This document shows positions 17,477 to 26,593 of a DNA stretch of 47,318 bases, one piece after another. Within the stretch, counting starts at the first letter, position 1, and the number at the start of each line of letters is the position of its first letter. Below the pieces are notes generated by a model. That model saw only the letters and a program-made list of their open reading frames with translations. It was not told the DNA's origin and made no database searches. The stretch comes from Pseudoalteromonas shioyasakiensis (lineage in GTDB: Bacteria; Pseudomonadota; Gammaproteobacteria; Enterobacterales; Alteromonadaceae), in NCBI RefSeq assembly GCF_022398475.1, contig NZ_JAKEVM010000018.1:1-47318 (forward strand), given 5' to 3'. The position numbers and the translations under genes were made by a program.

Positions 17477-20400
17477 ATGATCAGTAAAACTTTTATATCT
17501 CGCCCAAAATTTGCCTTGGTAATTTCGATTGTTATTACCATTGCGGGTTTAATTTCAATGGCCTTGCTGCCTGTGAATATGTATCCGCAAATAACCCCTC
17601 CGCAGGTACAAATTAGTGCTAGTTACCCAGGTGCAAGTGCGCAAATTGTCGAAGAGTCGGTGATCCGGCCCATAGAAGAGCAGGTTAATGGTGTTGAAGA
17701 TATGATGTATATCGAATCAACATCGTCGAATAACGGCACGGCCAACATAACTGTGTATTTTAAGGTCGGCACAGATACAGATATTGCCCAAGTTAACGTA
17801 CAAAACCGTGTGGCACTTGCAGAAGCAGGCTTACCTGAAGAGGTTAAGCGCCAAGGTGTGTCGGTTAAGAAAAAATCGAGCTCGATGCTACTTGGTATCA
17901 ACTTGTACTCTAACCAAGAAAATATCGACGCTATTTTCTTAAGTAACTATGCAACTAACTATTTAACCGAGCCACTTGGCAGAATAAATGGAGTTGCATC
18001 TGCTGAGGTAATGGGTGAACAAACCTATTCAATGCGTTTGTGGTTACGCCCAGATCGAATGGCGTCACTGGGTTTAACTGTGTCAGAAGTTCAAGCTGCG
18101 CTGCAAGAGCAAAATACTATCGTAGCAGCAGGTAAACTGGGGGCTGCCCCCTCTGCACCGAGCCAGCAATTTGAATATTCGATTCAGGCAAAAGGGCGTT
18201 TAAAAACCCCTGAAGAGTTTGGGCAAACCATCATTCGCTCAAGTAAAGATGGTAACTTCGTGCGCTTAAACGATATTGCCCGTATTGAATTAGGTGCGGC
18301 AAGCTACAGCACAACAGCAAAGTTAAACCAGCAAGACACTGCATTCTTAGTTATTTATCAGCTAACAGAAGCGAATGCGACACAAGTGGCTACCGATGTA
18401 AAAGCACGTATGGCTGAGCTTGCTAAACAGCTACCTGATGGTGTTGAGTACTCAATTCCTTATGACACTACAGAGTTCATCAATCGCTCGATTGACGAAG
18501 TAGTTGTAACCCTTGTTCAAGCGGTTGGCTTAGTTATTTTAGTGGTGTTTTTATTCTTACAAAATTGGCGCGCTACGCTCATTCCAACGGTGGCTATTCC
18601 GGTATCCTTGGTGGGGACTTTCGCGTTTATGATGATGATGGACTACTCCATCAACTTAATCACCTTGTTTGGTTTAGTGCTTGCAATAGGTATCGTGGTA
18701 GATGATGCCATTATCGTTATTGAAAACGTTGAACGAATACTTAAAGAAGAAAAGCTGCCAATTAAAGAAGCGGTTACCAAAGCGATGGAGCAGGTATCGG
18801 GGCCGATAGTGGCAACGACCTTAGTTTTGCTTGCGGTGTTTGTGCCAGTAGGCTTTATGCCGGGAATAACCGGGGAGCTTTATAAACAGTTCTCGGTGAC
18901 GATTTCTTTTGCAGTACTCATTTCATCTTTAAATGCACTGACATTAAGCCCTGCTTTGTGTGCTTTATTGTTAAGTGAAAAAGCCATGAAGCCGATTAAA
19001 TGGCTAGCACCATTCGAGAACATTATTACTCGTTCAACTAATGGTTACAGTAAAGTTATTAACTTTATCCTCAAACGTACAGCAAGAATGGCATTGTTTG
19101 CAGTGGTTATTTTTGCTGCTGCAGGTTGGTTGGTAAAAACGGTGCCTACAGGCTTTGTACCAGCAGAAGACCAAGGCTTTCTTTTTGTTGATGTGCAATT
19201 ACCAGATGCCGCAGCTAGCGGTCGTACCCAAGATGTAATGCATAAGCTGGGCGACATTGTAAAAAATGAACCAGCGGCAACCGACTTTATTGCGGTGTCT
19301 GGTTTTTCATTACTCGGTGGTGCGGGGTCTAATAATGCGCTTGGTATCGTAGTACTGAAAGACTGGGAAGAGCGAACTAGCCCTGATCTTGGTTTACGAG
19401 CGGTACTAACGCGCTTAATGGGGCAGTTCTGGGCGATGCCTGATGCGCAAATCATGGCCTTTAACCCGCCTGCAATTCCGGGGCTTGGTAACAGTGCTGG
19501 CTTTGAGTTTAGGTTACAAGATAGTGAAGGGCGCGAGCCTGCAGAGCTTGCTCAAGTTTTAAATGGCTTAATTTATGAAGCGAACCAGCGCCCAGAGCTA
19601 TCAAATGTTTACAGTACATTTAGAGCCAATGTGCCGCAGTATTTTCTTGAAATTGACCGTAATAAGGCAAAAGCTCAAGGGGTCGCGCTTAGCGATATTT
19701 TCTTAACTTTACAGGCGCAACTGGGCTCATTATACATTAATGACTTTAACCAGTTCAGTCGTACTTACCGTGTCATCATGCAGGCGGAAAGCCGTTTTCG
19801 TCAAAACCCCGCAGACTTACAGCACTACTACGTGCGTAATGATGAAGGAGCAATGGTGCCGCTCACTACATTGGCTAAACTTGAGCCAATTCTTGGCCCT
19901 ACAAGTTTAACGCACTTTAACTTATACCGAAGTGCAAGCATTAGCGGACAACCTGCGGCGGGTTATGCTAGTGGTGATGCTATTAAAGCAATGCAAGAGT
20001 TGGCTGAGCAATTACCAACAGGCTATGTGTACGAGTGGGCTGGGCAGTCTAAACAAGAGATTGAAGCGGGTAACATGGCGCCAATCTTGTTTGGCTTAGC
20101 GGTAGTATTTGTGTATCTATTCTTAGTAGCGCAATACGAAAGTTGGACAATTCCGTTTTCGGTCATTGCAGCGGTACCGCTGGCGTTATTTGGTGCCATG
20201 CTTGCGCTGTATGTAATTGGTATGGAAAACAACATCTATGCACAGGTTGGTTTAGTGCTACTGATTGGCTTGTCCACCAAAACCGCCATTTTGATTGTTG
20301 AGTTTGCTATGGAAGAGCGCGCGGCAGGCAAAAGTATTTTTGAAGCGGCTCTTAACGCGGCAAGATTACGCTTTAGAGCGGTGTTGATGACGGCACTGTC

Positions 20401-20590
20401 GTTTGTACTTGGCGTATTGCCGTTGGTGTTTGCAAGTGGCGCAGGGGCAGGTAGCCGAATATCGCTCGGTATTACCGTGTTATTCGGGATGTTAGCTGCA
20501 ACCATTTTTGGTACCTTGCTTGTTCCTCTATTTTATACGCTCGTGCAATCAATGCGCGAAAAAATAAAAGGCACAGCAAGTGCTGAGTAA
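17477..20590 (+). CDS. RND multidrug efflux pump, HAE-1 family (AcrB/MexB type)
   Basis: This 1037-residue inner-membrane proton antiporter exports hydrophobic drugs or other toxic compounds. It begins with the typical first helix (FISRPKFALVISIVI) and PQITPP at the porter domain. Helix 4 carries the proton-relay aspartates in GIVVDDAIIVIENVERI, and the late GLSTKTAILIVEFA holds the matching lysine. Two large periplasmic loops are intact and the length is normal. It is coupled to the adaptor gene; no outer-membrane factor or regulator is adjacent, so it probably uses a TolC-like protein encoded elsewhere. A terminator follows. Confidence 0.93.
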   Translation: MISKTFISRPKFALVISIVITIAGLISMALLPVNMYPQITPPQVQISASYPGASAQIVEESVIRPIEEQVNGVEDMMYIESTSSNNGTANITVYFKVGTDTDIAQVNVQNRVALAEAGLPEEVKRQGVSVKKKSSSMLLGINLYSNQENIDAIFLSNYATNYLTEPLGRINGVASAEVMGEQTYSMRLWLRPDRMASLGLTVSEVQAALQEQNTIVAAGKLGAAPSAPSQQFEYSIQAKGRLKTPEEFGQTIIRSSKDGNFVRLNDIARIELGAASYSTTAKLNQQDTAFLVIYQLTEANATQVATDVKARMAELAKQLPDGVEYSIPYDTTEFINRSIDEVVVTLVQAVGLVILVVFLFLQNWRATLIPTVAIPVSLVGTFAFMMMMDYSINLITLFGLVLAIGIVVDDAIIVIENVERILKEEKLPIKEAVTKAMEQVSGPIVATTLVLLAVFVPVGFMPGITGELYKQFSVTISFAVLISSLNALTLSPALCALLLSEKAMKPIKWLAPFENIITRSTNGYSKVINFILKRTARMALFAVVIFAAAGWLVKTVPTGFVPAEDQGFLFVDVQLPDAAASGRTQDVMHKLGDIVKNEPAATDFIAVSGFSLLGGAGSNNALGIVVLKDWEERTSPDLGLRAVLTRLMGQFWAMPDAQIMAFNPPAIPGLGNSAGFEFRLQDSEGREPAELAQVLNGLIYEANQRPELSNVYSTFRANVPQYFLEIDRNKAKAQGVALSDIFLTLQAQLGSLYINDFNQFSRTYRVIMQAESRFRQNPADLQHYYVRNDEGAMVPLTTLAKLEPILGPTSLTHFNLYRSASISGQPAAGYASGDAIKAMQELAEQLPTGYVYEWAGQSKQEIEAGNMAPILFGLAVVFVYLFLVAQYESWTIPFSVIAAVPLALFGAMLALYVIGMENNIYAQVGLVLLIGLSTKTAILIVEFAMEERAAGKSIFEAALNAARLRFRAVLMTALSFVLGVLPLVFASGAGAGSRISLGITVLFGMLAATIFGTLLVPLFYTLVQSMREKIKGTASAE

Positions 20591-20606
20591 AATCTGTTAT
20601 TAATTA

Positions 20607-20638
20607 CAAAAAAGTCAGGGCAACCTGGCTTTTTTTTT
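20607..20638 (+). terminator. Intrinsic terminator of the RND efflux operon
   Basis: AGTCAGG and CCTGGCT form a stem (one G-T pair) around a GCAA tetraloop, followed by eight T. It lies 17 bases after the pump stop codon. Confidence 0.9.
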
Positions 20639-20708
20639 GGTAAAACTCAAAAGAGGTTTGTTATCATAACCAGATTCAAAGCGACACACATGTGCAGAGG
20701 TTTAAGGA

Positions 20709-21029
20709 ATGGCTGGTCCACGCTTATACAGTGAAGAAGAAGTAACTCATCAGGCTTATGATATCTTTTTAGAATTAGCGCCTGATAATTTAAGCGAGCA
20801 AGATATTGTTGATTTTAACGAGCACAGAGAAGAGCTTGGCTTTATTGAAGAAGGTGAGCCTGACGAGCAGTGGCAAGATTTTGTTGCACTCGAAATTGAA
20901 CCTGAGCTATTTGTACAAGTCTTAGTAGGACTAGAATTCGACAATCAAGATATCTTGTTTGCGAAAATTTTAATTAGCCGAGACAAAGATGCACCGTTTT
21001 GCCACATTCTTTGGAAAGATAGCGAATAA
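20709..21029 (+). CDS. YciU/HI1450-family putative double-strand DNA mimic protein
   Basis: This 106-residue protein is very acidic and aligns by eye with E. coli YciU and Haemophilus HI1450. Shared blocks are AYDIFLELAPDNLSEQDI, the EEWxxFV-like centre, and LVGLEFDN...FAKILISRD...FCHILWK at the end. HI1450 was proposed to imitate the charge of DNA and to bind the HU protein. Twelve bases separate it from the DUF481 gene on the same strand. Function here is inferred from the family. Confidence 0.8.
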   Translation: MAGPRLYSEEEVTHQAYDIFLELAPDNLSEQDIVDFNEHREELGFIEEGEPDEQWQDFVALEIEPELFVQVLVGLEFDNQDILFAKILISRDKDAPFCHILWKDSE

Positions 21030-21040
21030 CTCTCCAGCCG

Positions 21041-21883
21041 ATGTTTGACTCTACTTTTAGTTGTTTTAATTCAATAAAACGAATTATTTTGCCCGCCCTG
21101 CTAGTTTGCAGTTGGCAGGCTTTTGCTGTTGATCCGTTTGAAGACTTCCATGAGTACGGCCAATTATCAGAAGAAGAAATCCATAAAATTCATAAAGGCG
21201 AGTTGCTGTACGGAGATATGGAGTTTGGTTTTATGGTAAGCCGTGGCAATACCAACTCAACCAGCTTCAAACTTAAAGGTAACCTATACCAAGATTTCGA
21301 AAAGTGGCGTAACCAATTTAAGCTCGATACTTTATACAAACGTGACCGTAATGAAGAAACTGGTGATGAAGAAGTCTCTGCTGACCGTATTTTTGTATCG
21401 GGCCAAGGTAACTATAAGCTAAATGTGAAAAATGAGTCATTTTTCATATATGGTGACTATGAGCGAGATAAGTTTAGTGGTCTTGAGTTTAAGAGCACCA
21501 TAGCGACTGGTTACGGTAACCGCATTTACCAAGGCAGCAAGAATAAAGTCGATATCGATGTGGGCCCTGGTTTATACCGCTCGGTGGCTGATCAAGAGAC
21601 TGCAACAGAAGAAGATGAAACAAAAACAGGTTATCTGCTTCGTTTAGCGCTGCAGTGGGAGCGTACGGTCTCTGCTCGTACTCGCTTTAATCAAGATGTC
21701 AGTTATGAACAATCATTGTCAGGGTTAAACTCGCGTTTAAAGTCAGAAACATCCCTGATCAGCAAAATTATGGGTGATGTATCACTCAAATTTACTTACA
21801 TGTATCGCTATAACTCAAAACCAGAGGAAGATAAGCTCAAGTACGATTCTGAGCTGAGTGCAACCTTTGTTTATAGCTTTTAA
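21041..21883 (+). CDS. DUF481 (YdiY-like) outer-membrane protein
   Basis: The 280-residue protein starts with a signal peptide (about residues 1-29, ending AFAVD). The mature part opens with LSEEEIHKIHKGELLYGDMEFG, then repeated strands such as FKLKGNLYQDFEKWRNQ that match the DUF481 family of salt-induced or outer-membrane beta-barrel proteins. The chain ends in Phe (VYSF), as expected for BamA-assembled barrels. The role of these proteins is not established. It is followed at 15 bases by a small membrane-protein gene. Confidence 0.82.
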   Translation: MFDSTFSCFNSIKRIILPALLVCSWQAFAVDPFEDFHEYGQLSEEEIHKIHKGELLYGDMEFGFMVSRGNTNSTSFKLKGNLYQDFEKWRNQFKLDTLYKRDRNEETGDEEVSADRIFVSGQGNYKLNVKNESFFIYGDYERDKFSGLEFKSTIATGYGNRIYQGSKNKVDIDVGPGLYRSVADQETATEEDETKTGYLLRLALQWERTVSARTRFNQDVSYEQSLSGLNSRLKSETSLISKIMGDVSLKFTYMYRYNSKPEEDKLKYDSELSATFVYSF

Positions 21884-21897
21884 GAGAATACTTCAGA

Positions 21898-22368
21898 ATG
21901 TATCAACATAAACAGTACGCTATTTTTATTTTTGTTATCTTAGGCTGGATTGGCGCCTTCATTGCCTTAGCTTGGAACTTAATTGGTGCAGATATTCCTC
22001 TTATGGTGTTTAGCGCTATCTTAGTGCTGGTGGCCTTTTTGTTTCATGGCTTAACGATTAAGGTGAGCGATAAAACAGTAAGCTGGGCATTCGGTCCGGG
22101 TGTATTTGGTAAAACAGTGACTTTTGATGAGATTGAATCAGTTCGAGCGGTAAGTAATTCATTTCGCCATGGTATTGGTCTGCGTATCACGCATGATGGC
22201 TGGGTTTACAGTGTATCTGGATTTAGTGCTGTTGAATTGGCAATGAAAGATGGCACGCACTATCGCTTAGGGACAAATGACCAAGAAGGCTTACTTGCTG
22301 CGCTTAGAGAGCATATTGCAGAACCTGTGACAGACGCTTCTGTGGATACAGAAGAAGTAGTCGAATAA
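21898..22368 (+). CDS. Small membrane protein with a PH-like beta domain
   Basis: The 156-residue protein has two membrane helices at about residues 8-28 and 33-53, followed by a beta-rich domain (residues about 55-140) with the pattern of bacterial PH-like domains. An acidic tail ends VDTEEVVE. I cannot name the function. It is downstream of the DUF481 gene with short spacing and is closed by a terminator at 22391. Confidence 0.65.
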   Translation: MYQHKQYAIFIFVILGWIGAFIALAWNLIGADIPLMVFSAILVLVAFLFHGLTIKVSDKTVSWAFGPGVFGKTVTFDEIESVRAVSNSFRHGIGLRITHDGWVYSVSGFSAVELAMKDGTHYRLGTNDQEGLLAALREHIAEPVTDASVDTEEVVE

Positions 22369-22390
22369 GAACACAGCAGATATAAGAAAA

Positions 22391-22410
22391 GCGCCAATGG
22401 CGCTTTTTTT
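22391..22410. terminator. Bidirectional intrinsic terminator
   Basis: GCGCC-AAT-GGCGC is flanked by AAAA and seven T, so it can work for the plus-strand gene ending at 22368 and, with a shorter T run, for the convergent slyD gene. Confidence 0.85.
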
Positions 22411-22421
22411 ATAGTAATGGT

Positions 22422-22907
22422 TTAGTGGCTGTGACCACAACCACCTTCACCGTGCACATGACCATGTGCTAATTCTTCTTCAGTTGCATCGCGTACTTCA
22501 AGTACTTCAACATCAAAATGAAGGGTAATACCTGAAAGAGGGTGGTTACCATCTACAATAACGTCTTCGTCTTGAATTTCAATGATCATTACTGATTGGT
22601 CGCCAGCGTCTGTCGTAGCGCGGAACTGCATACCAACTTCAATTTCCATACCTTCAAACATTGATTTTGGCACTGCTTGCATTAGGTCATCGTGACGCTC
22701 ACCATAGCCTTGCTCTGGCTCAACTGTTACGCTGAATGTGTCGCCCGCTTCTTTACCTAATAGCGCATTTTCGAGGCCTGGAATTAAGAAACCCGTGCCA
22801 ACGATAAACACTAGTGGCTCGCCATCGAAAGAGTTGTCGATGGTGTTTTTGTTATTATCCAATACTGAATAATGCATTTTTACCACTTTGTTTGCTGCTA
22901 CGATCAT
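22422..22907 (-). CDS. slyD: SlyD-type FKBP peptidyl-prolyl isomerase and metallochaperone
   Basis: This 161-residue cytoplasmic folding catalyst has an FKBP domain with inserted flap: YSVLDNNKNTIDNSF at the start, then PLVFIVGTGFLIPGLENALLGKEAGD, and the GNHPLSGITLHFDVEVLEV closing strand. A C-terminal HGHVHGEGGCGHSH tail is His- and Cys-rich and can bind nickel or other metals, though it is shorter than that of E. coli SlyD. AGGA at 22914-22917 sits 6 bases before the ATG at 22907, whereas the ATG at 22913 directly abuts it, so 22907 is preferred. ygfZ is immediately upstream, 12 bases away. Confidence 0.88.
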   Translation of the reverse strand: MIVAANKVVKMHYSVLDNNKNTIDNSFDGEPLVFIVGTGFLIPGLENALLGKEAGDTFSVTVEPEQGYGERHDDLMQAVPKSMFEGMEIEVGMQFRATTDAGDQSVMIIEIQDEDVIVDGNHPLSGITLHFDVEVLEVRDATEEELAHGHVHGEGGCGHSH

Positions 22908-22919
22908 AGTCATTCCTAT

Positions 22920-23831
22920 TTATTCATCTTCGAGAGAGTAAGGCAGAGCTTGAATAGATAACTCTACCTGAGGGAGGTGTTTTGCTCGCAAAATTTGGCC
23001 TGCTTCATTGTCGTTAGGAAGCACAACCAGACCCATTAAGGTTTGCGTTTGTTGATTAAAACTTTGGCTAATAAGCTTGCCAGCACGGCGCCAGTTTTCG
23101 CCCATTTGTGTTTCGAGTTCAAGCTCGTCAAGTAAGCCTTCAGCTTTGCCCGAAACTATATACATAGCACGTTTATTTTTGCCTAGGTATTTCATACGAG
23201 CGACGGTTTCTTGCCCTGTGTAGCAGCCTTTTCTGAAACTGATACCACCAAGCGCTTGCAAGTTAACCATTTGCGGTACGTATTCGCCAATAGCGTCGCT
23301 GTTTAATGACGGCTCGCCTGCGGCAATAGCTGCCTGTTGCCATAACGCGTCATCATCAAGAGCTGTGACGTTATCAGGTAAGCTAAATTCTTCGTTGACC
23401 ATAAGCAAGACACGGTTATCTGCAAGCTTTAACGCTTTACCGCCAGCAAAGTCGACTGCGCTGTGCTCGTCGTCAAAATTAATTGCTAAGGTTTCTAGAG
23501 TCGCTGTTAGGTCATCACCTAGTAAGCCAATTAGCGGTTTTTCAGATTGCTGAATTTCTACTTGCGAAAATACCGCATATTTTTTTAACTCGACTAGCGA
23601 TTGCTCTACCTCAGGTTTTGAGCCCGCAAGGTAATAGCTATCAAGGTGTGAAAACAACCTAAACACACCCCAAAGCTTGCCTTTTGCATTACAGTGGCCA
23701 GCCCAAAGGAAGTTATCATCAGTTAATTTGTTGATATCTTGCGTAATTTGTCCGTGAAGGTAAGACAACTTATCTTTGCCAGTTAGGCTGATAAGTGAAT
23801 AAGATAAAGGACATGCGTAAACAGTCGACAT
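22920..23831 (-). CDS. ygfZ: Folate-dependent Fe-S cluster assembly protein YgfZ
   Basis: The 303-residue protein helps assemble or repair some iron-sulfur enzymes and binds tetrahydrofolate. It has the YgfZ/GcvT fold and the signature FRKGCYTGQETVARMKYLGKNKR with the conserved Cys in KGCYTGQE. Length is slightly below E. coli YgfZ (326). It diverges from sdhE, as in many gammaproteobacteria, which supports the call. Confidence 0.92.
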   Translation of the reverse strand: MSTVYACPLSYSLISLTGKDKLSYLHGQITQDINKLTDDNFLWAGHCNAKGKLWGVFRLFSHLDSYYLAGSKPEVEQSLVELKKYAVFSQVEIQQSEKPLIGLLGDDLTATLETLAINFDDEHSAVDFAGGKALKLADNRVLLMVNEEFSLPDNVTALDDDALWQQAAIAAGEPSLNSDAIGEYVPQMVNLQALGGISFRKGCYTGQETVARMKYLGKNKRAMYIVSGKAEGLLDELELETQMGENWRRAGKLISQSFNQQTQTLMGLVVLPNDNEAGQILRAKHLPQVELSIQALPYSLEDE

Positions 23832-23951
23832 AAAAACCTTCTTTACGATATGAATGAGCGCTAATGATAACTTAGTTAGGGTAGCAATTTAAATAGCTGT
23901 TTATTCGATAGCAATTTGGTAAACTGCAGACAAATAAGTACGAGGTTTAAA

Positions 23952-24203
23952 ATGACTGAAATTCACAGTAAAGAACGTATTCGTTGGGCATGCCGTCGCG
24001 GTATGTTAGAACTAGATGTTTTATTTATGCCATTCGTTGAAGAAGCGTTTGACTCACTATCAAAAGAACAGCAAGCCGTTTTTCAACGCTTACTTGAGTG
24101 CGATGATCCTGATTTATTCGCCTGGTTCATGGGTCATGAAGAGTGTAAAGACCCAGAGCTTAACGGTATGGTCGCGTTAATTTTAGACCGAGTTCGTGTA
24201 TAG
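23952..24203 (+). CDS. sdhE: FAD assembly factor SdhE
   Basis: This 83-residue factor promotes covalent attachment of FAD to succinate dehydrogenase. It shows the SdhE signature RRGMLELDVLF (RGxxE) and the later DPDLFAWFMG. Another ATG lies 36 bases upstream in frame, but GAGG at 23942-23945 is 6 bases before the 23952 start and the protein then begins like the family. The stop overlaps the GTG start of the ygfX-like gene. A strong terminator lies 25 bases beyond the stop codon, inside that next reading frame. Confidence 0.9.
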   Translation: MTEIHSKERIRWACRRGMLELDVLFMPFVEEAFDSLSKEQQAVFQRLLECDDPDLFAWFMGHEECKDPELNGMVALILDRVRV

Positions 24204-24603
24204 ATTTACCGTTACAAATAACACCCCAGACCACAAACCCTTTGTGGTCTTTTTTTGCTTAACAGCCATCATATTATGCTTTGTTTACCAGCATGTTTTC
24301 GCTCAACTTTTGGCTTGTTTAGCGTGCTTTTTCTTAGCCATTCTTAGTTTTAAAAAAGTCCAGCAAGCACAGCCTGAAAAGGGTTTTATAATTTTAGAGC
24401 AAGCAGAGCTCAGGTTTGTTAACGACAAACTTAAAATTCAAGGCCAGATAACAGCTAAAAGTTATGTGTTTGCTAATTTTGTAGTGCTGAGGCTGGTTGG
24501 GTTTTATCAATCACACTGGCTGATTATAAGCTCAGCCAGTGTTGATAAAGAAAGTTTCTCGCGTTTAAAGCGTGCGATTATTGCAGTGCAGCAACCGACT
24601 TAG
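24196..24603 (+). CDS. ygfX: YgfX-like (CptA-type) membrane protein with an internal 5'-end terminator
   Basis: The 135-residue protein has two membrane helices at about residues 18-48 and a cytoplasmic beta-rich tail. Position after sdhE and before nadB matches ygfX in relatives, whose product is a small inner-membrane protein described as affecting cell shape (CptA). Similarity is weak, so the name rests largely on synteny. The start appears to be GTG, overlapping sdhE by 8 bases. A perfect 10-bp terminator hairpin with a T run occupies codons 11-20, so expression would need read-through. Its last 26 bases overlap the convergent nadB 3' end. Confidence 0.6.
   Translation: MYRFTVTNNTPDHKPFVVFFCLTAIILCFVYQHVFAQLLACLACFFLAILSFKKVQQAQPEKGFIILEQAELRFVNDKLKIQGQITAKSYVFANFVVLRLVGFYQSHWLIISSASVDKESFSRLKRAIIAVQQPT
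24228..24256 (+). terminator. Strong intrinsic terminator inside the ygfX-like reading frame
   Basis: AGACCACAAA and TTTGTGGTCT form a perfect 10-base stem around CCC, followed by six more T. It lies just after sdhE and within codons 11-20 of the overlapping downstream frame. By the usual criteria this is one of the best terminators in the window. Confidence 0.88.
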
Positions 24604-26200
24604 GGGTTAAAATTGTTGGTGTTGGATTTTCGTTTTGCTCTGGGTAATCAATCGTGTAATGAAGACCACGACTTTCTTTACGCTCAAGGGCGCTGCGAAT
24701 AATAAGCTCTGCAACCTGTACTAGGTTTCGAAGTTCTAATAAGTTATTTGTAACTCTAAAGTTGGCGTAATAGTCGTGAATCTCTTGCTGCAGTAATTCA
24801 ACGCGGTGAAGCGCACGTTCTAAACGTTTTGTTGAGCGTACAATACCCACGTAATCCCACATAAATAACCTTAGTTCATGCCAGTTGTGGGTAATAACGA
24901 TTTCTTCGTCTGAGTTAGTTACGCGACTTTCATCCCAAAGTGGTAAGGCTTCAAGGGCAGGGCTTGCATCGATTTTGCTCAGAATATCTTTCGCGGCAGC
25001 ATGGGCAAACACGATACATTCAAGTAACGAATTACTCGCCATACGATTAGCACCATGTAAACCTGTGTAAGCTACTTCGCCAACCGCGTATAAGTTATCT
25101 AAATCTGTACGGCCATTAAAGTCGGTCATAACACCGCCACAGGTATAGTGTGCAGCAGGCACCACAGGAATGGCTTCTTTGGTAATGTCGAGGCCAACAC
25201 TTAAGCATTTTGCGTAGATAGTTGGGAAGTGTTCAATGATAAAGTCTTTGTCTTTGTGACTAATATCAAGGTACACACAGTTCGCACCAAGGCGTTTCAT
25301 TTCAAAATCGATAGCACGAGCAACAATATCGCGAGGGGCAAGCTCTTCGCGCTCATCAAAGTCTTTCATAAAGCGAGTGCCATCAGGGCGTTTTAAATAC
25401 GCACCTTCACCGCGCATTGCTTCGGTGATCAAAAAGTTTTGCAGCTCTGGGTGGTACAAACTTGTTGGATGGAATTGGTTAAACTCCATATTGGCAACAC
25501 GGCACCCTGCACGCCATGCCATTGCTATACCATCACCACTCGATACATCAGGGTTAGAAGTATATAAGTACACTTTACTTGCGCCGCCTGTTGCCAGTGA
25601 TACGAATTTAGCTGCAATGGTTTCAACTTTTTTATCAACACAATTCCAGACGTATAAGCCGTGAACATGCTTGCCTTTTTTGGCTAAGCTTTTATCTGTA
25701 ATTAAATCAATGGCATTGTAGTTTTCTAACAGAGTGATGTTAGGGTGTGCTTGTACTTGGCTAATTAAGGTTGTTTGCACTGCTCGGCCAGTTGCATCGG
25801 CAGCATGTAAAATACGACGATGACTATGACCACCTTCGCGAGTTAAATGAAAACGCTCTTTACCTTTTGAATCGAATTCCATATCAAAAGGTACGCCTTG
25901 CTCAATAAGCCACTTTAAACATTTTTTAGCATTGCTTGCTGTGTAGTGAACCGCATCACGGTCACATAATCCGCCGCCTGCATCGAGTGTATCTTCAACA
26001 TGAGATTCAATACTGTCATTCTTTTTATCAAATACTGCTGCAATACCACCTTGAGCATATAAGGTAGAACCTTCAGTTAATGCGCCTTTACTAAGTACCG
26101 TCACCTTACAGTAATTAGCAAGCGATAAAGCAAGAGAAAGGCCAGCGGCGCCGCTGCCAATGATAGCGACATCAGTAATGTGATGTTTATTTTGGTTCAT
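24578..26200 (-). CDS. nadB: L-aspartate oxidase
   Basis: This 540-residue FAD flavoprotein oxidises L-aspartate to iminoaspartate in the first step of NAD synthesis. It has the N-terminal FAD motif [11 protein letters not shown] (about residues 15-25), the [17 protein letters not shown] segment and the [13 protein letters not shown] active-site region found in the succinate-dehydrogenase/fumarate-reductase flavoprotein family. The capping domain and helical C-terminus are complete. It diverges from rpoE, the same neighbourhood as in E. coli. quinolinate synthase is not adjacent. The 3' end overlaps the ygfX-like gene. Confidence 0.95.
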   Translation of the reverse strand: MNQNKHHITDVAIIGSGAAGLSLALSLANYCKVTVLSKGALTEGSTLYAQGGIAAVFDKKNDSIESHVEDTLDAGGGLCDRDAVHYTASNAKKCLKWLIEQGVPFDMEFDSKGKERFHLTREGGHSHRRILHAADATGRAVQTTLISQVQAHPNITLLENYNAIDLITDKSLAKKGKHVHGLYVWNCVDKKVETIAAKFVSLATGGASKVYLYTSNPDVSSGDGIAMAWRAGCRVANMEFNQFHPTSLYHPELQNFLITEAMRGEGAYLKRPDGTRFMKDFDEREELAPRDIVARAIDFEMKRLGANCVYLDISHKDKDFIIEHFPTIYAKCLSVGLDITKEAIPVVPAAHYTCGGVMTDFNGRTDLDNLYAVGEVAYTGLHGANRMASNSLLECIVFAHAAAKDILSKIDASPALEALPLWDESRVTNSDEEIVITHNWHELRLFMWDYVGIVRSTKRLERALHRVELLQQEIHDYYANFRVTNNLLELRNLVQVAELIIRSALERKESRGLHYTIDYPEQNENPTPTILTPKSVAALQ

Positions 26201-26324
26201 GTCTGTGGTCTTTGCGGTTACAATGCTCGGCTAGTAGTGCCAAAAGTTTGAGCAAATAAATTTTTATGTGGTATACGTATATGTACCATATTTGCTTTAA
26301 CACTATTAGTCATTTTAATACGTT

Positions 26325-26452
26325 ATACCAATCTTATTAGTTTTATCGTCACATAAACAGTTTATTGTTAGCTGTTTTTAATTGTGAATTCAATTTAGAT
26401 AACCGTTGATTTTTAAGCAGTTATTGAGGTTGTCGTGTAATAAGATTGGTAT
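26325..26452. repeat. MITE-like element with 15-bp terminal inverted repeats
   Basis: ATACCAATCTTATTA at 26325-26339 is repeated exactly in inverted form as TAATAAGATTGGTAT at 26438-26452. The arms bound about 98 bases of AT-rich, non-coding sequence with a further internal inverted repeat (AACAG...CTGTT). The structure resembles small miniature inverted-repeat elements. Copies elsewhere in the genome cannot be tested from this window; no target duplication is obvious. Confidence 0.55.
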
Positions 26453-26498
26453 GACTCAATTTATTTGCGTGCTATTTTATAAAAAAATCATTTTAAAC

Positions 26499-26527
26499 TG
26501 AACTTTTATATTCATGGTGCAGTCAGA
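26499..26527 (+). promoter_or_regulatory. Sigma-E-type promoter of rpoE
   Basis: TGAACTT (26499-26505) and TCAGA (26523-26527) are separated by 17 bases. This is close to the sigma-E consensus GGAACTT-N15-19-TCnnA. It lies about 25-65 bases before the alternative rpoE start codons, as in E. coli where rpoE transcribes itself. Confidence 0.65.
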
Positions 26528-26593
26528 GTTTGTGTAAACAATGGCGAGTATATGAATAGCAAGCAAGAATCAAACAGAGGAGTACCGGCTCGA

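Larger units (their letters stand above)
26201..26551. other. 351-base nadB-rpoE intergenic region
   Basis: This divergent spacer holds the nadB promoter side (26201-26320, AT-rich, no clear box), a 128-base inverted-repeat element (26325-26452) and a sigma-E-like promoter (26499-26527). No open frame of convincing coding potential and no RNA gene that I can recognise is present. Confidence 0.6.

Noticed and set aside
19045..19455. 136-codon minus-strand ORF inside the RND pump gene
   Set aside because: Shadow of the pump reading frame; composition unlike neighbouring genes and no ribosome binding site.
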